NCBI GenBank assembly: GCA_018266835.1
Contig: JAFDZP010000002.1
Coordinates: forward strand, 634,419-698,418
Reading direction: 5' to 3'
From: Bacteroidota bacterium
GTDB lineage: Bacteria; Bacteroidota; Ignavibacteria; Tepidaquicellales; Tepidaquicellaceae
DNA: 64,000 bases
Part shown: in pieces, positions 55,912-64,000 of the stretch
Position numbering within the stretch: the first letter of the stretch is position 1
Layout of the letters: every line of letters starts with the position of its first letter
Program-made: the position numbers and the translations under genes
The notes under the pieces: model-generated
Seen by the model: only the letters and a program-made list of their open reading frames with translations
The model's database searches: none
Told to the model about the DNA's origin: nothing

Positions 55912-57957
55912 TTATACTAAATTTTTATACAGCTTTGGAATTTTATTAACAGTCTTAATCGTATTTTCAAAATCAACATTTACAATATCAAAGTACCACT
56001 TCATTGTATCGTAACGGGGGAAGTTTTCTGTTTCAATTAATCTCATGCCTTCTTCACGTGAAATCATTCCTTCACGTATCTGATTGCTTCTGAATGTATC
56101 GAACTCCGAAAATCCTGCCACAGTGTAATAAACATAATTATAAAACGCGGCTGTTCCGTCACCTATTCTCCATGAAGATTTCGTGTCAGTTGCAAGCTCC
56201 CAGTCATATTCATTTATCAAAGTATCTTCGATAAGTTTTTCATTCCATTGAGTGTAATCAAATAAATGATAATAATCTTTTTTCGGAGCAATGTATCTGA
56301 CAAAGAATGAACCGAAAGTATCCGGGATAGAAGAATTTAAATAAGAAGGATTAGTTACAAAATTTTTTCCGATGTGAGTAAACAATTTTAATCCATTCAG
56401 AATACTTAAAGAATAAATTCTCTTTTTTTCAAAATCGAAATCAATGCCGCTGAAGCCGACTTTAAAATCAGTGTTCTCCAGAGCATTAATTCCCCAGATA
56501 TTTAAATCAATTCCGGTGTGTTTTTTTACCTCATTGCAGTGATAGAAAAAATATTTATCACCTGCCATAAAGAGCGGGATCATTCCAAGGTCAGGCTGCT
56601 TTAGCCATGCTTCAATATTTTTTCTTATGTTATCACGCTTAACTTTTATATCTGCGGAGACAAGAATATTTTCTACTCCAAGCTGACCGCATATTCTTGC
56701 AATGTTCCTGCGCGCTAAATCGGTTACCATTCCCCAGTCATAAGTGAATGCAATCGGATTTAAACCAAGCTCTTTTTTAATAACATGCAACGCATACGAT
56801 GAATCTCTTCCTCCGCTGAACGGAACAATGCAATCCTGCTTTCCGTCTTTTCTTCTGTAAGGAGCGACTAAATTTTCAAGAGCGCTTAACGGCTTCGGTT
56901 GATTTACCGGCTTATAATTATTGCAAATATTACAGACACCGTTTGAATCATATTTTATAAATGGAAACGTTTCAGGCAGTAAACACTTAGTACATCTTTT
57001 TAATTTTTTAATCGAATCTAAATTGAACTCAAGCAGCGCTTTAAGCTTCGCTTCTTCCGATGCGCTTATATTAGGAGCAATGTATGGCTTAGTTCCTTCC
57101 GGCTTGTAATCTATTTTAAAATTTTTCTTAACATCAAAGTTTATATTTTTGCTTTCATACGGCTCATGAGTTTTTATATATTCGCATTCGAGAGTCTTTA
57201 TATTATAAAGCTGACCTGTAAACGGCTGCACCTGTTTTATAGTATGATCACCAAGTGTAGTTCTAATATAGTTTATTTGCATCAGTTCCTGAAGAAAATA
57301 TTCTTCCGAAGCAAAAACCATAATATCATTTCGTGCATTATTAATTACATAAAGCGAACCGCAGTTAGTTACTAACGATAAACAATTTTTATCATTGAAT
57401 AAAAATGCGATTGATGCAGCGCCTTTAATTAAATTAAAAGTCTGTACAAATGAATCAGCAAGTGTATGTCCATCGCTAATAAATTTTCTGAGTAAAGAAA
57501 GCAGAACTTCAGTATCAACTTCAAACTCTCTGTTTAAATCAGTGAACGTTTCCCATAAATCCTCAACGTTTGTTATTATTCCGTTATGAATACCGACTAT
57601 ACCGTCTTTAATTACAGGCTGGTTATTAAAATCGAGAAGCTGCGTTCCGTTTGTGACTAATCGCGAGTGACCGATTAATGCGAAAGGATTTTTTACAAGA
57701 GAGCTTAAACCTTTTTCATTTACTCCTGTTGACTCATAAAAAAACTTGTCGAACTTTCCGTCATCAATTAATTTAGAAACAGTCTCTGCACCCTTTATAA
57801 CTGAAATTTTTTCTGCTTCCGAATTATAAATAGAAAATCCCGCAGATTCTTTTCCGCGAGATTCAGAAAAAAGTGCAAGCTCTTCAGTTAACTTTTTTAC
57901 AAACTTATAATCGTAATCAGAATTTTCTTTTACAATTAATCCGAATATTCCGCACAT
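55912..57957 (-). CDS. Fused class II glutaminase / PP-loop sugar amidotransferase
   Basis: A 681-residue fusion. Residues 1-260 are a class II glutamine amidotransferase with nucleophile Cys2 (MCGIFGLIV), RGKESAGF, IGHSRLVTNG, NNQPV and GIHNGIITN, closest to GlmS/PurF types. From about 320 it is an N-acetyl sugar amidotransferase (WbpG/PseA-like). That part has a zinc-ribbon of Cys322, 325, 342 and 345 (RCTKCLLPE, CNICNNY), the PP-loop SGGRDSS at 381-387 and the following YDWGMVTDLARRNI segment. WbpG enzymes usually need separate ammonia-supplying partners (HisH/HisF-like); here the glutaminase is covalently attached. It should use glutamine and ATP to turn an N-acetyl group of a sugar into an amidine. 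Confidence 0.88.
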   Translation of the reverse strand: MCGIFGLIVKENSDYDYKFVKKLTEELALFSESRGKESAGFSIYNSEAEKISVIKGAETVSKLIDDGKFDKFFYESTGVNEKGLSSLVKNPFALIGHSRLVTNGTQLLDFNNQPVIKDGIVGIHNGIITNVEDLWETFTDLNREFEVDTEVLLSLLRKFISDGHTLADSFVQTFNLIKGAASIAFLFNDKNCLSLVTNCGSLYVINNARNDIMVFASEEYFLQELMQINYIRTTLGDHTIKQVQPFTGQLYNIKTLECEYIKTHEPYESKNINFDVKKNFKIDYKPEGTKPYIAPNISASEEAKLKALLEFNLDSIKKLKRCTKCLLPETFPFIKYDSNGVCNICNNYKPVNQPKPLSALENLVAPYRRKDGKQDCIVPFSGGRDSSYALHVIKKELGLNPIAFTYDWGMVTDLARRNIARICGQLGVENILVSADIKVKRDNIRKNIEAWLKQPDLGMIPLFMAGDKYFFYHCNEVKKHTGIDLNIWGINALENTDFKVGFSGIDFDFEKKRIYSLSILNGLKLFTHIGKNFVTNPSYLNSSIPDTFGSFFVRYIAPKKDYYHLFDYTQWNEKLIEDTLINEYDWELATDTKSSWRIGDGTAAFYNYVYYTVAGFSEFDTFRSNQIREGMISREEGMRLIETENFPRYDTMKWYFDIVNVDFENTIKTVNKIPKLYKNLV

Positions 57958-57963
57958 ATTTTA

Positions 57964-59154
57964 TTAAGAATAAATATTTTTATTTTCGTACTGTAATCTT
58001 GTTAAGGCAAGAAACATCCATGCCTGCGACCACCTCATGTATGGTATTTTTATTGAGTAATTTTTCAGCTTCCTGTAGTAAAATCTTCCGTCATTTTTAT
58101 CCTGCATGTTTTCTATTGTCCACTCTGCAATTTTATTTGCAAAGGGCAGATACTCACTATCGTAATCTTTCAGCATAGAGAAAGTAATTATTCCCTGTGA
58201 CTGATTGTGTATTTCTACCGGATAAACTTTCGGAAGTCTCCAGAGTGACTGGCCGTTCTCAAAGAATTGCTCCTTTTTATAATACTCTAATCCTTTAGCA
58301 ATTGAATTTTTATATTCATCGTTTTCCAATCCGGCGTATTTACAAATTTCAGAAATACATTCCACATTATATCCCTGATGAAAATCCGTCTGAGGAAGTT
58401 CTTTCCCTGTCTTTAAATCAAGCTCGTAATTCCAGAGTCCGTTCGGGAGCTGATAGCTTACAACAAAATCTACAATTCGTTTTGCTTTATTTTTTAATTC
58501 TTCGTTTCCGTCGAGATGATAAATCTTTGATAACACTTCTCCCCCGAGCAAAGTTGCATTGTAACATGCATCCTTCATGACAGGAGTATAACTTATGCAG
58601 AATCCTCTTTCGTTTTCTATTGAAGGCAGATCTTTTAAAAGAAAATCAGTGATGCCTATTAAAACTTCTTTTGCCTTTTCATTCTTGGTAGTAAGGTAAT
58701 ACTGAAAAATCCCTTTGGCTACAAAAGATGTTGCAACGATGTTCGGTACATACGGCTTTACATATTTAACAGGATTTGCCCACCCAAAATTATATCCCCA
58801 GCAATAACCTGAGTATCCTTTTGAATAATTTTCAATTAACCACTTAAATAGCATCTCCATCGTCTCTCTAGCTTTTTCATCCTTAGTAATTTCATATTGC
58901 AATGAGTAAGCATACAATAGAAGTCCGTGGCTTTTAGGATTAATACCTTTTTTAATACCAAGCAGCGGACGGATATTAACGGGATTTCTTTTCTGAACCT
59001 GTATTGCAATTGCAGGAATCCACTTTCCCATTTTATCCATAGGAATAAATGAGTTCAGCGTATCATAAGGATCGTAACCTTTAAAATTTTCTTTCTCTAT
59101 AAAAGAACGGACTTTATCTACTGAGTTATCTATTGTATCGTTACTAAAATTCAA
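57964..59154 (-). CDS. Alpha/alpha-toroid-like protein of a polysaccharide locus, unknown function
   Basis: A 396-residue soluble protein with no signal peptide. The sequence is helical with repeated aromatic/Gly motifs (SGYCWGYNFGWANP, GGEVLSKIYHLDGN, YQLPNGLWNYELDL, DFHQGYNVECISEI, MRWSQAWMFLALTRLQ), as in (alpha/alpha)6 barrels of glycan lyases and epimerases. Similar proteins occur in exopolysaccharide loci, sometimes with misleading database names. The Asp, His, Tyr and Trp motifs could be catalytic. Neighbours (amidotransferase 6 bases downstream, SGNH gene 30 bases upstream) suggest sugar modification. Function is unknown. Confidence 0.65.
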   Translation of the reverse strand: MNFSNDTIDNSVDKVRSFIEKENFKGYDPYDTLNSFIPMDKMGKWIPAIAIQVQKRNPVNIRPLLGIKKGINPKSHGLLLYAYSLQYEITKDEKARETMEMLFKWLIENYSKGYSGYCWGYNFGWANPVKYVKPYVPNIVATSFVAKGIFQYYLTTKNEKAKEVLIGITDFLLKDLPSIENERGFCISYTPVMKDACYNATLLGGEVLSKIYHLDGNEELKNKAKRIVDFVVSYQLPNGLWNYELDLKTGKELPQTDFHQGYNVECISEICKYAGLENDEYKNSIAKGLEYYKKEQFFENGQSLWRLPKVYPVEIHNQSQGIITFSMLKDYDSEYLPFANKIAEWTIENMQDKNDGRFYYRKLKNYSIKIPYMRWSQAWMFLALTRLQYENKNIYS

Positions 59155-59184
59155 AGACGCAAATTAAAATAGTAAATATCATTT

Positions 59185-60093
59185 TCAGTTGATAACAGTT
59201 TTCACTCTGTTTGCCAGCATTTGCGTAAACATTTCCGAACCCTGCGCATTTAAATGAATATGATCTTTGAATAATTCTTTTTTATGGAAGTAATTTTCAT
59301 CAGAGGAATAATCCCAGAACTCAACGTTCATTTCACCTGCAATTCTTGATGCAATTTTAATTGTCTCAGAGGAGCTTTTTTGGTAATAAGGAGAAACTAC
59401 CACTACTAATTTTACAGAAGAAGACTTCAGTGTTGAAATAAAATTTTTATATGCGTTGACCTTAATAGAATCTATATTCTCCTGCTGAACGATTGTTACT
59501 TCAATATCATTCGGCATTGAACCGATAAGAGGAACATATCCCTTATTTTGCGTAGAAGGATTACTTTTATTTCCTAAAATCATGCTTATAAATTTTGAAT
59601 TATAAGGATATGTTTTGGAAACCAATTTTATTTTTTCATATGGAGAAATAAGGTCTATTGTGCTTTCAAGCTCTTGTTTGTGTTCGGCATAGTAAGGTAA
59701 TAAAACACTAAGCTTTTCATAGCTGCTCTGGGAATAAATGAAATCGCGGTCAGTTATATCCAGTATAATACATTTGGGAGTATATCTTTTTAAAACACAT
59801 TTCAAAACAGCATCATTAAATAAAATACCCTGTCCGTCTGCTCCTGTATTGAAGGCAGTTTTACCCAAAGTTTTTTCCATTATAGATGGAACATAGTGAT
59901 GACTGCATCTTGAAGAGCCCATCATTAACACTTCATCTTTTGAGCTATTAATAGTATAAGTTATGCTGTAATCCGGTCCTGAAGTTTCTGAAAAATAAAA
60001 ATGATTCATTACCTTGCCTATCAGAAAATCGATTGCAAGGAAAATCAATATCAGTGCTATAAGCCGTGTAAAAAAAAGTAAATACTTATTCAT
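59185..60093 (-). CDS. Membrane-anchored SGNH-hydrolase-like protein
   Basis: A 302-residue protein starting at the ATG at 60091-60093. The longer open frame to 60129 would overlap the MBOAT gene, while this start leaves one base between them. One N-terminal transmembrane helix (about 5-25) precedes an SGNH domain: MMGSSRCSHH with the Ser of GSSR (59-62), an Asn/Gly block in FNTGADGQG and a C-terminal DHIHLN supplying Asp and His. It resembles AlgX/AlgJ-type O-acyltransferase partners. The pairing with MBOAT suggests O-acylation of the polysaccharide in the periplasm. Confidence 0.78.
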   Translation of the reverse strand: MNKYLLFFTRLIALILIFLAIDFLIGKVMNHFYFSETSGPDYSITYTINSSKDEVLMMGSSRCSHHYVPSIMEKTLGKTAFNTGADGQGILFNDAVLKCVLKRYTPKCIILDITDRDFIYSQSSYEKLSVLLPYYAEHKQELESTIDLISPYEKIKLVSKTYPYNSKFISMILGNKSNPSTQNKGYVPLIGSMPNDIEVTIVQQENIDSIKVNAYKNFISTLKSSSVKLVVVVSPYYQKSSSETIKIASRIAGEMNVEFWDYSSDENYFHKKELFKDHIHLNAQGSEMFTQMLANRVKTVIN

Positions 60094-60094
60094 T

Positions 60095-61522
60095 TTAAAA
60101 TTGGAAGTAAATGAATTGGCCGCCATCAAACACGCCGAAAATTATAATTAAAAATATAAGCATTAAATAAATACTGTATCTGACTACAACGTTTTCGTTG
60201 TTCATAAATTTAAACTTCGCTCCGGAATATTCCTGTCTGAATTCAATAATAAGCAGTATCAATATACCCATTAATGAATATGTTATATTTGTAGCGTCAA
60301 TAAATAGCGGTCCGTGTAATTTAAGAATACTGGAAAGAATGTAGAATCCGTCATGAACATTGTTTGCTCTGAAGAAAATCCAGGAGATAGATACAAAGGC
60401 AAATGTAATTAATATGCTTAATAAATTTCTTAGAGAATGAAATTTATTTCCGAAAATAGCATTGGCAATTTTTGTTCTGATGTTTTTAGTAGCGAGTAAG
60501 AACACGAGGTAAAGCCCGTTAAGACCGCCCCAGATTAAATATGTCCAGTTTGCTCCGTGCCACAATCCGCTGATAAGAAATACGATAAACAAATTAAAGT
60601 ATAATCTTGGAATAGCTACCCTGTTGCCGCCTAACGGAATATAGAAATAATCTTTAAACCATGTCGATAATGAAATATGCCACCTTCCCCAGAACTCATG
60701 AATCGAACGGGAGAAATATGGTCTGTTAAAATTTGTCATCAGATCAAATCCCATCACACGCGCTGAACCAATTGCAATATCTGAGTAACCTGAGAAGTCG
60801 CAATAAATCTGAAACGCAAAGAATATTGTTGCTAATATAAAAGTTAATCCTGAATGATTTTCAACATTAGTATAAACTGCATTTACATATATAGAGAGTC
60901 TATCGGCAATAACAATTTTTTTGAAGAATCCCCAAAGCATTAACCTTAATCCGCTGACAACTCTTTTAATTTCAAACTCATGCTTTTCATAGAATTGATG
61001 CAGAAGGTTTTGCGGTCTTTCAATAGGTCCTGCAACTAACTGAGGATAGAACATAACATACAAAGCATAAATCCCAAAGTGACGTTCCGCTTTTTGTTTG
61101 CCTCTGTAAACCTCAATTGTATAACTCATTGCCTGGAACGTATGAAATGAAAGTCCTATAGGAAGTAAAATTGTTAAGAATGGCAGACTGTTTTTTAAAT
61201 GGACCGTCCCCATAGCAATCGTGAGGTTCTCATTTAAAAAATTATAATATTTAAAAAATGCAAGGACACCTATATTGGCAATAAGACTATAAATCAAATA
61301 CAGTTTTTTCTTCGGACGCGGTGTTTTTTCCAGATATATACCCGCAAAATAATCTATGACTATGGTGAACGCCAGAATAAGAATATAAACGGGATAAAAG
61401 AACATATAGAAATAACAGCTTGCTGCCAGCAATAAGAACCACCTGAACTTATGCGGCAATATAAAGTAAGCTGCAGTTACTATTATAAAGAAAAAAACAA
61501 ACGGAAATGAATTAAAAATCAT
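60095..61522 (-). CDS. MBOAT-family O-acyltransferase (AlgI-like)
   Basis: A 475-residue membrane protein with about ten hydrophobic helices. MBOAT signatures are present: EFWGRWHISLSTWFKDYFY with the basic Trp-His region, and the catalytic His in LWHGANWTYLIWGG. AlgI-like proteins move an acyl (usually acetyl) group across the inner membrane to the periplasmic SGNH partner. The SGNH gene follows after one base. The locus thus probably makes an acetylated polysaccharide. Confidence 0.9.
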   Translation of the reverse strand: MIFNSFPFVFFFIIVTAAYFILPHKFRWFLLLAASCYFYMFFYPVYILILAFTIVIDYFAGIYLEKTPRPKKKLYLIYSLIANIGVLAFFKYYNFLNENLTIAMGTVHLKNSLPFLTILLPIGLSFHTFQAMSYTIEVYRGKQKAERHFGIYALYVMFYPQLVAGPIERPQNLLHQFYEKHEFEIKRVVSGLRLMLWGFFKKIVIADRLSIYVNAVYTNVENHSGLTFILATIFFAFQIYCDFSGYSDIAIGSARVMGFDLMTNFNRPYFSRSIHEFWGRWHISLSTWFKDYFYIPLGGNRVAIPRLYFNLFIVFLISGLWHGANWTYLIWGGLNGLYLVFLLATKNIRTKIANAIFGNKFHSLRNLLSILITFAFVSISWIFFRANNVHDGFYILSSILKLHGPLFIDATNITYSLMGILILLIIEFRQEYSGAKFKFMNNENVVVRYSIYLMLIFLIIIFGVFDGGQFIYFQF

Positions 61523-61578
61523 TCTTAGATATTATTCAATAAGAGAAAGTCGATCAAAAAAGTTGACCGGATTAAAAG

Positions 61579-63702
61579 TTAGATTATGCTTTTTTTAGTT
61601 TTAATGGAATCTATTACATCAAAAGTTGCTTTTGTTGAATCATAAATTTCCTCGAATGAAATAGGAGTCGGTTTTCCTTTTTCTACGGCTTCTATAAATT
61701 CTTTTATTTCCTGTGCGTGTCCTTTATCCTGCTTGCCGGATTTATTGCTCTTAACTTCTTTACCGTACGTTTTCACTTCTCTGAAATCATCAACAATCAT
61801 AACTTTGTTTGCATAAAATACTTCAATGTTTTCTTTTGGTAACGAATTCGCTCCATTCGAGAAATAACATATAGAGCCAATTGAGCCGTTCAAAAATCCC
61901 ATATTAATTGTAAGCGTATCCATTAAGTAAGGATTGTTTTCCATACTTATTGCATTTATAAAATTTATTTTAGAACCCGAAAGATACATCACCAAATCTA
62001 TAAAGTGGCAAACCTCACCGATAATTCTTCCGCCGCCGATTTCTTTATCCTGCACCCAATGGTCTTTCGGCATATTGCCTGCATTGATTCGGTAATTAAT
62101 TGCCTTCGGAATTCCTTTATCCATCGTGCTCATTATTTTCTGAATAGCAGGTGAAAATCTTCTGTTATATCCAACCATCAGATGAAGATTATTTTTTGCT
62201 TTATATAACTCAGCTATTCTTTCCAGCTCTTCACGGTTCATGCATAACGGTTTTTCAACAAAAACATTCTTATTATTTTTTAATCCGTCTACTACATTTG
62301 CTGCATGTAAATTGTGACGTGTCGCTATAAATATTGTATTAATCTTATCATCTGAAAATATTTTATCAGCTTCGCCTGTAGAGTATTGAAAGCCATATTT
62401 ATCTGCAATACCTTTTGCTGTATTGCCGCGCGCTGTTGCAACTCCAACCATATCAGCATGTAACTTTACATTCGGAAGAAGGTAATTCTGCGCAAAAGAA
62501 CCAGCGCCTACAAATCCGATTTTTGTTTTCGTTCCTTTATGTTCTCCTTTGCTTTGTTTGGTTTCACTTCCGTTAATTACTTCATCTTCATACTTTAAAA
62601 GAATTCCTACAAACGGTTCACTCTTTGAAAGAATCATATCATAAGCTTTCTTGGCGTCTTCAAATTCAAATACATGTGTGATAAGAGGTTCAAGCACTAA
62701 TTTTTTTCTATCTACGAGTTCTATATAAGATTCCATATTACGGTTCTCCGTCCATCTCACGTATTCATAAGGGTAATCAATTCCTTTTTCTTCATAAGCT
62801 CTGTCATACCTTCCGGGACCATAAGAGCATGACATTCTTAAATCCAGCTCTTTCTTAAAATAATTTACTCTGTCAAAACCTGTCGGGACTGCGCCGACAA
62901 TTATAATTTTTGCTTTCCTTCTGGCGACTGCACCGGCAAACTCCACGGGGTCAAGTGAACTTGTACCTGCCGTTATAATGACACCATCTGCACCGAACCC
63001 TTTTGTTGATTCTTTTATTATTCCTTCAAGGTCATCGCGATTACGCAGGTATGATTTACCAATACCGATTTTATTTGCAAGGTCAACCTGGCTTTGACTT
63101 ATATCTACACCTAAAGCTTTTATTCCCGATGCTTCCAGTATCTGCATCGTCAACTGCCCTATTAATCCCAAACCAATTACAACTGCTGTCTCACCGAAAG
63201 TAAGTTCTGCCTGTCTTATTCCCTGAATTGCAATTGAAGCTATCGTTGTAATCGCACCGAATTTTAAATCTACTGTCTTAGGTATTTTTACACAAAGATT
63301 TTTATATACAGAAACTATATCAGCGTGATAGGCGCCTTCACCTCCGCATGCAACATAATCCCCCACTTTAAAATCATATACATCATCTGCTACTGCAAGT
63401 ACTTCTCCAGCGCAGCTGTATCCTAACGGTGAAGGAGCTTCAAGTTTACTCATTACAACATTGTATGTTTCGCTGAAGCCGCTGGATTTAATCATTTCAA
63501 TTACCTGCTGTACTTCTTTTTTTCTTGATTTTGCTTTGGCAATTAATCCCATGCGCGCATCTGAAACCGTTTTGCCCTCAGTGCCTGCGCTTATCAATGA
63601 ATAGTGATTTCTGACTAATATCTGTCCGCTTCCCAGTGCAGGAACCGGAACATCCATTACTTCCATATGCCCTGATTTCAATTGTTGTGTAAGTTGCTCC
63701 AT
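61579..63702 (-). CDS. Bi-domain oxidoreductase (MDR dehydrogenase + Gfo/Idh/MocA)
   Basis: A 707-residue fusion known from polysaccharide loci. Residues 1-360 are a zinc-type medium-chain dehydrogenase (AGEVLAVADDVYDFKVGDYVACGG, then the NAD site VVIGLGLIGQLTMQI). Residues about 392-707 are a Gfo/Idh/MocA oxidoreductase with IGFVGAGSFAQNYLLPNV and VEKPLCMNREEL. It may carry out two redox steps on a nucleotide sugar or a linked intermediate, but its substrate is not established. It ends 56 bases before the MBOAT gene. Confidence 0.88.
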   Translation of the reverse strand: MEQLTQQLKSGHMEVMDVPVPALGSGQILVRNHYSLISAGTEGKTVSDARMGLIAKAKSRKKEVQQVIEMIKSSGFSETYNVVMSKLEAPSPLGYSCAGEVLAVADDVYDFKVGDYVACGGEGAYHADIVSVYKNLCVKIPKTVDLKFGAITTIASIAIQGIRQAELTFGETAVVIGLGLIGQLTMQILEASGIKALGVDISQSQVDLANKIGIGKSYLRNRDDLEGIIKESTKGFGADGVIITAGTSSLDPVEFAGAVARRKAKIIIVGAVPTGFDRVNYFKKELDLRMSCSYGPGRYDRAYEEKGIDYPYEYVRWTENRNMESYIELVDRKKLVLEPLITHVFEFEDAKKAYDMILSKSEPFVGILLKYEDEVINGSETKQSKGEHKGTKTKIGFVGAGSFAQNYLLPNVKLHADMVGVATARGNTAKGIADKYGFQYSTGEADKIFSDDKINTIFIATRHNLHAANVVDGLKNNKNVFVEKPLCMNREELERIAELYKAKNNLHLMVGYNRRFSPAIQKIMSTMDKGIPKAINYRINAGNMPKDHWVQDKEIGGGRIIGEVCHFIDLVMYLSGSKINFINAISMENNPYLMDTLTINMGFLNGSIGSICYFSNGANSLPKENIEVFYANKVMIVDDFREVKTYGKEVKSNKSGKQDKGHAQEIKEFIEAVEKGKPTPISFEEIYDSTKATFDVIDSIKTKKSII

Positions 63703-63717
63703 GTAATAATTATAGTC

Positions 63718-64000
63718 CTATTTTATTTTAAAATTTTGTTGAGTGTTATCGAAAAAAGTCCTAAACCAGATTTCATTAGTCAATAATCTCCATATCAGCT
63801 GCGAGTTATCCTGAATACCTTTTTTATTATTTTCTATTAATTGAGAAACATATTTGGGATTATAAATCCCGCGCTTCTTCATAGATTCCTCTGATAAAAT
63901 ATCTCCTACCATTTCTGCAAGAGGACCTTTCAGCCATGCTCTCATTGGCGCGCTGAACGGGGCTTTAGGTCTGTGAATAATTTCGTTCGTAAGATAATTT
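63718..64000 (-). CDS. AsnB-like glutamine-dependent amidotransferase, C-terminal end only
   Basis: The first 94 or so codons seen are the C-terminus of an asparagine synthetase B-like protein; the rest lies beyond the right edge. Recognisable: EIIHRPKAPFSAPMRAWL, then GPLAEMVGDILSEESMKKRG and LIWRLLTNEIWFRTFFD, typical of AsnB proteins of exopolysaccharide loci. Such proteins probably amidate a sugar acid rather than make asparagine. It is followed by the bi-domain oxidoreductase after 15 bases. Confidence 0.82.
   Translation of the reverse strand, partial: NYLTNEIIHRPKAPFSAPMRAWLKGPLAEMVGDILSEESMKKRGIYNPKYVSQLIENNKKGIQDNSQLIWRLLTNEIWFRTFFDNTQQNFKIK

Noticed and set aside
60094..60129. Longer start of the SGNH protein
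   Set aside because: It would overlap the MBOAT gene by 35 bases, and the next ATG gives a better signal anchor and a one-base gap.

Overview
The window looks like chromosomal DNA of a low-GC bacterium from the Bacteroidota/Chlorobi/Ignavibacteria branch, most likely an Ignavibacteria-type organism. Five complete secreted proteins (24683-26206, 30380-32506, 9808-11955, 42589-45000 and 21328-23043) end in a type IX secretion (Por) sorting domain. Four of these carry the NYPNPFNPSTKI-like signature that is abundant in Ignavibacteria. Shine-Dalgarno sites are rare and several genes start with TTG or GTG. The genus cannot be named from sequence alone. No tRNA, rRNA, CRISPR array, transposase or phage gene was seen.

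Layout. 1-8450: a cut-off YCF48-type secreted protein, a TrmB-like regulator, a Tat-exported DsrE-like protein, an unknown exported protein, a large PAS-PAS-GAF hybrid histidine kinase and a LytS/LytR-type two-component pair. 8602-9790: small operon (VOC, DUF1761, YCII-like). 9808-17036: minus-strand genes for a secreted repeat protein, a TPR protein and the tight set MarC / TMTC-like GT-C enzyme / CrcB / UspA. 17113-26206: NlpC/P60, GNAT, ABC exporter, a secreted multicopper oxidase coupled to a one-cysteine thioredoxin-like protein, a three-gene membrane/DnaJ/DoxX operon and a secreted T9SS protein. 26242-26616: a 56-residue zinc-ribbon gene between two almost identical terminators. 26642-33611: YfiT-type DinB protein, a metal operon (DtxR/MntR regulator, outer-membrane protein, Nramp transporter) with a candidate operator, a T9SS protein, a CheY-like receiver and a glutathione peroxidase.

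33670-49896: mostly housekeeping. A compact minus-strand run reads plsC, gatC, kdsB, pyrG, a P-type ATPase and two tandem dicarboxylate/amino-acid symporters. It is followed by a secreted M14 carboxypeptidase, recG, two tandem VOC genes behind a heptanucleotide repeat, mdh, rpmA and rplU. 49897-50571 is a structured, repeat-rich spacer without a gene.

50572-64000 is a surface-polysaccharide locus on the minus strand, entered mid-locus. In transcription order it holds an AsnB-like amidotransferase (cut by the window edge), a bi-domain oxidoreductase, an MBOAT acyltransferase with an SGNH partner, an alpha/alpha-toroid-like protein, a fused glutaminase/PP-loop sugar amidotransferase, a DUF354 protein, an unusual sugar transferase, a Wzi-like outer-membrane protein and WecB. 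Together they suggest a capsule or exopolysaccharide with amidated, acylated and HexNAc-derived sugars. The most unusual parts are the fused amidotransferase, the anchor-less sugar transferase with a methyltransferase-like N-terminus, the toroid protein of unknown role and the repeat-rich spacer beside the locus.
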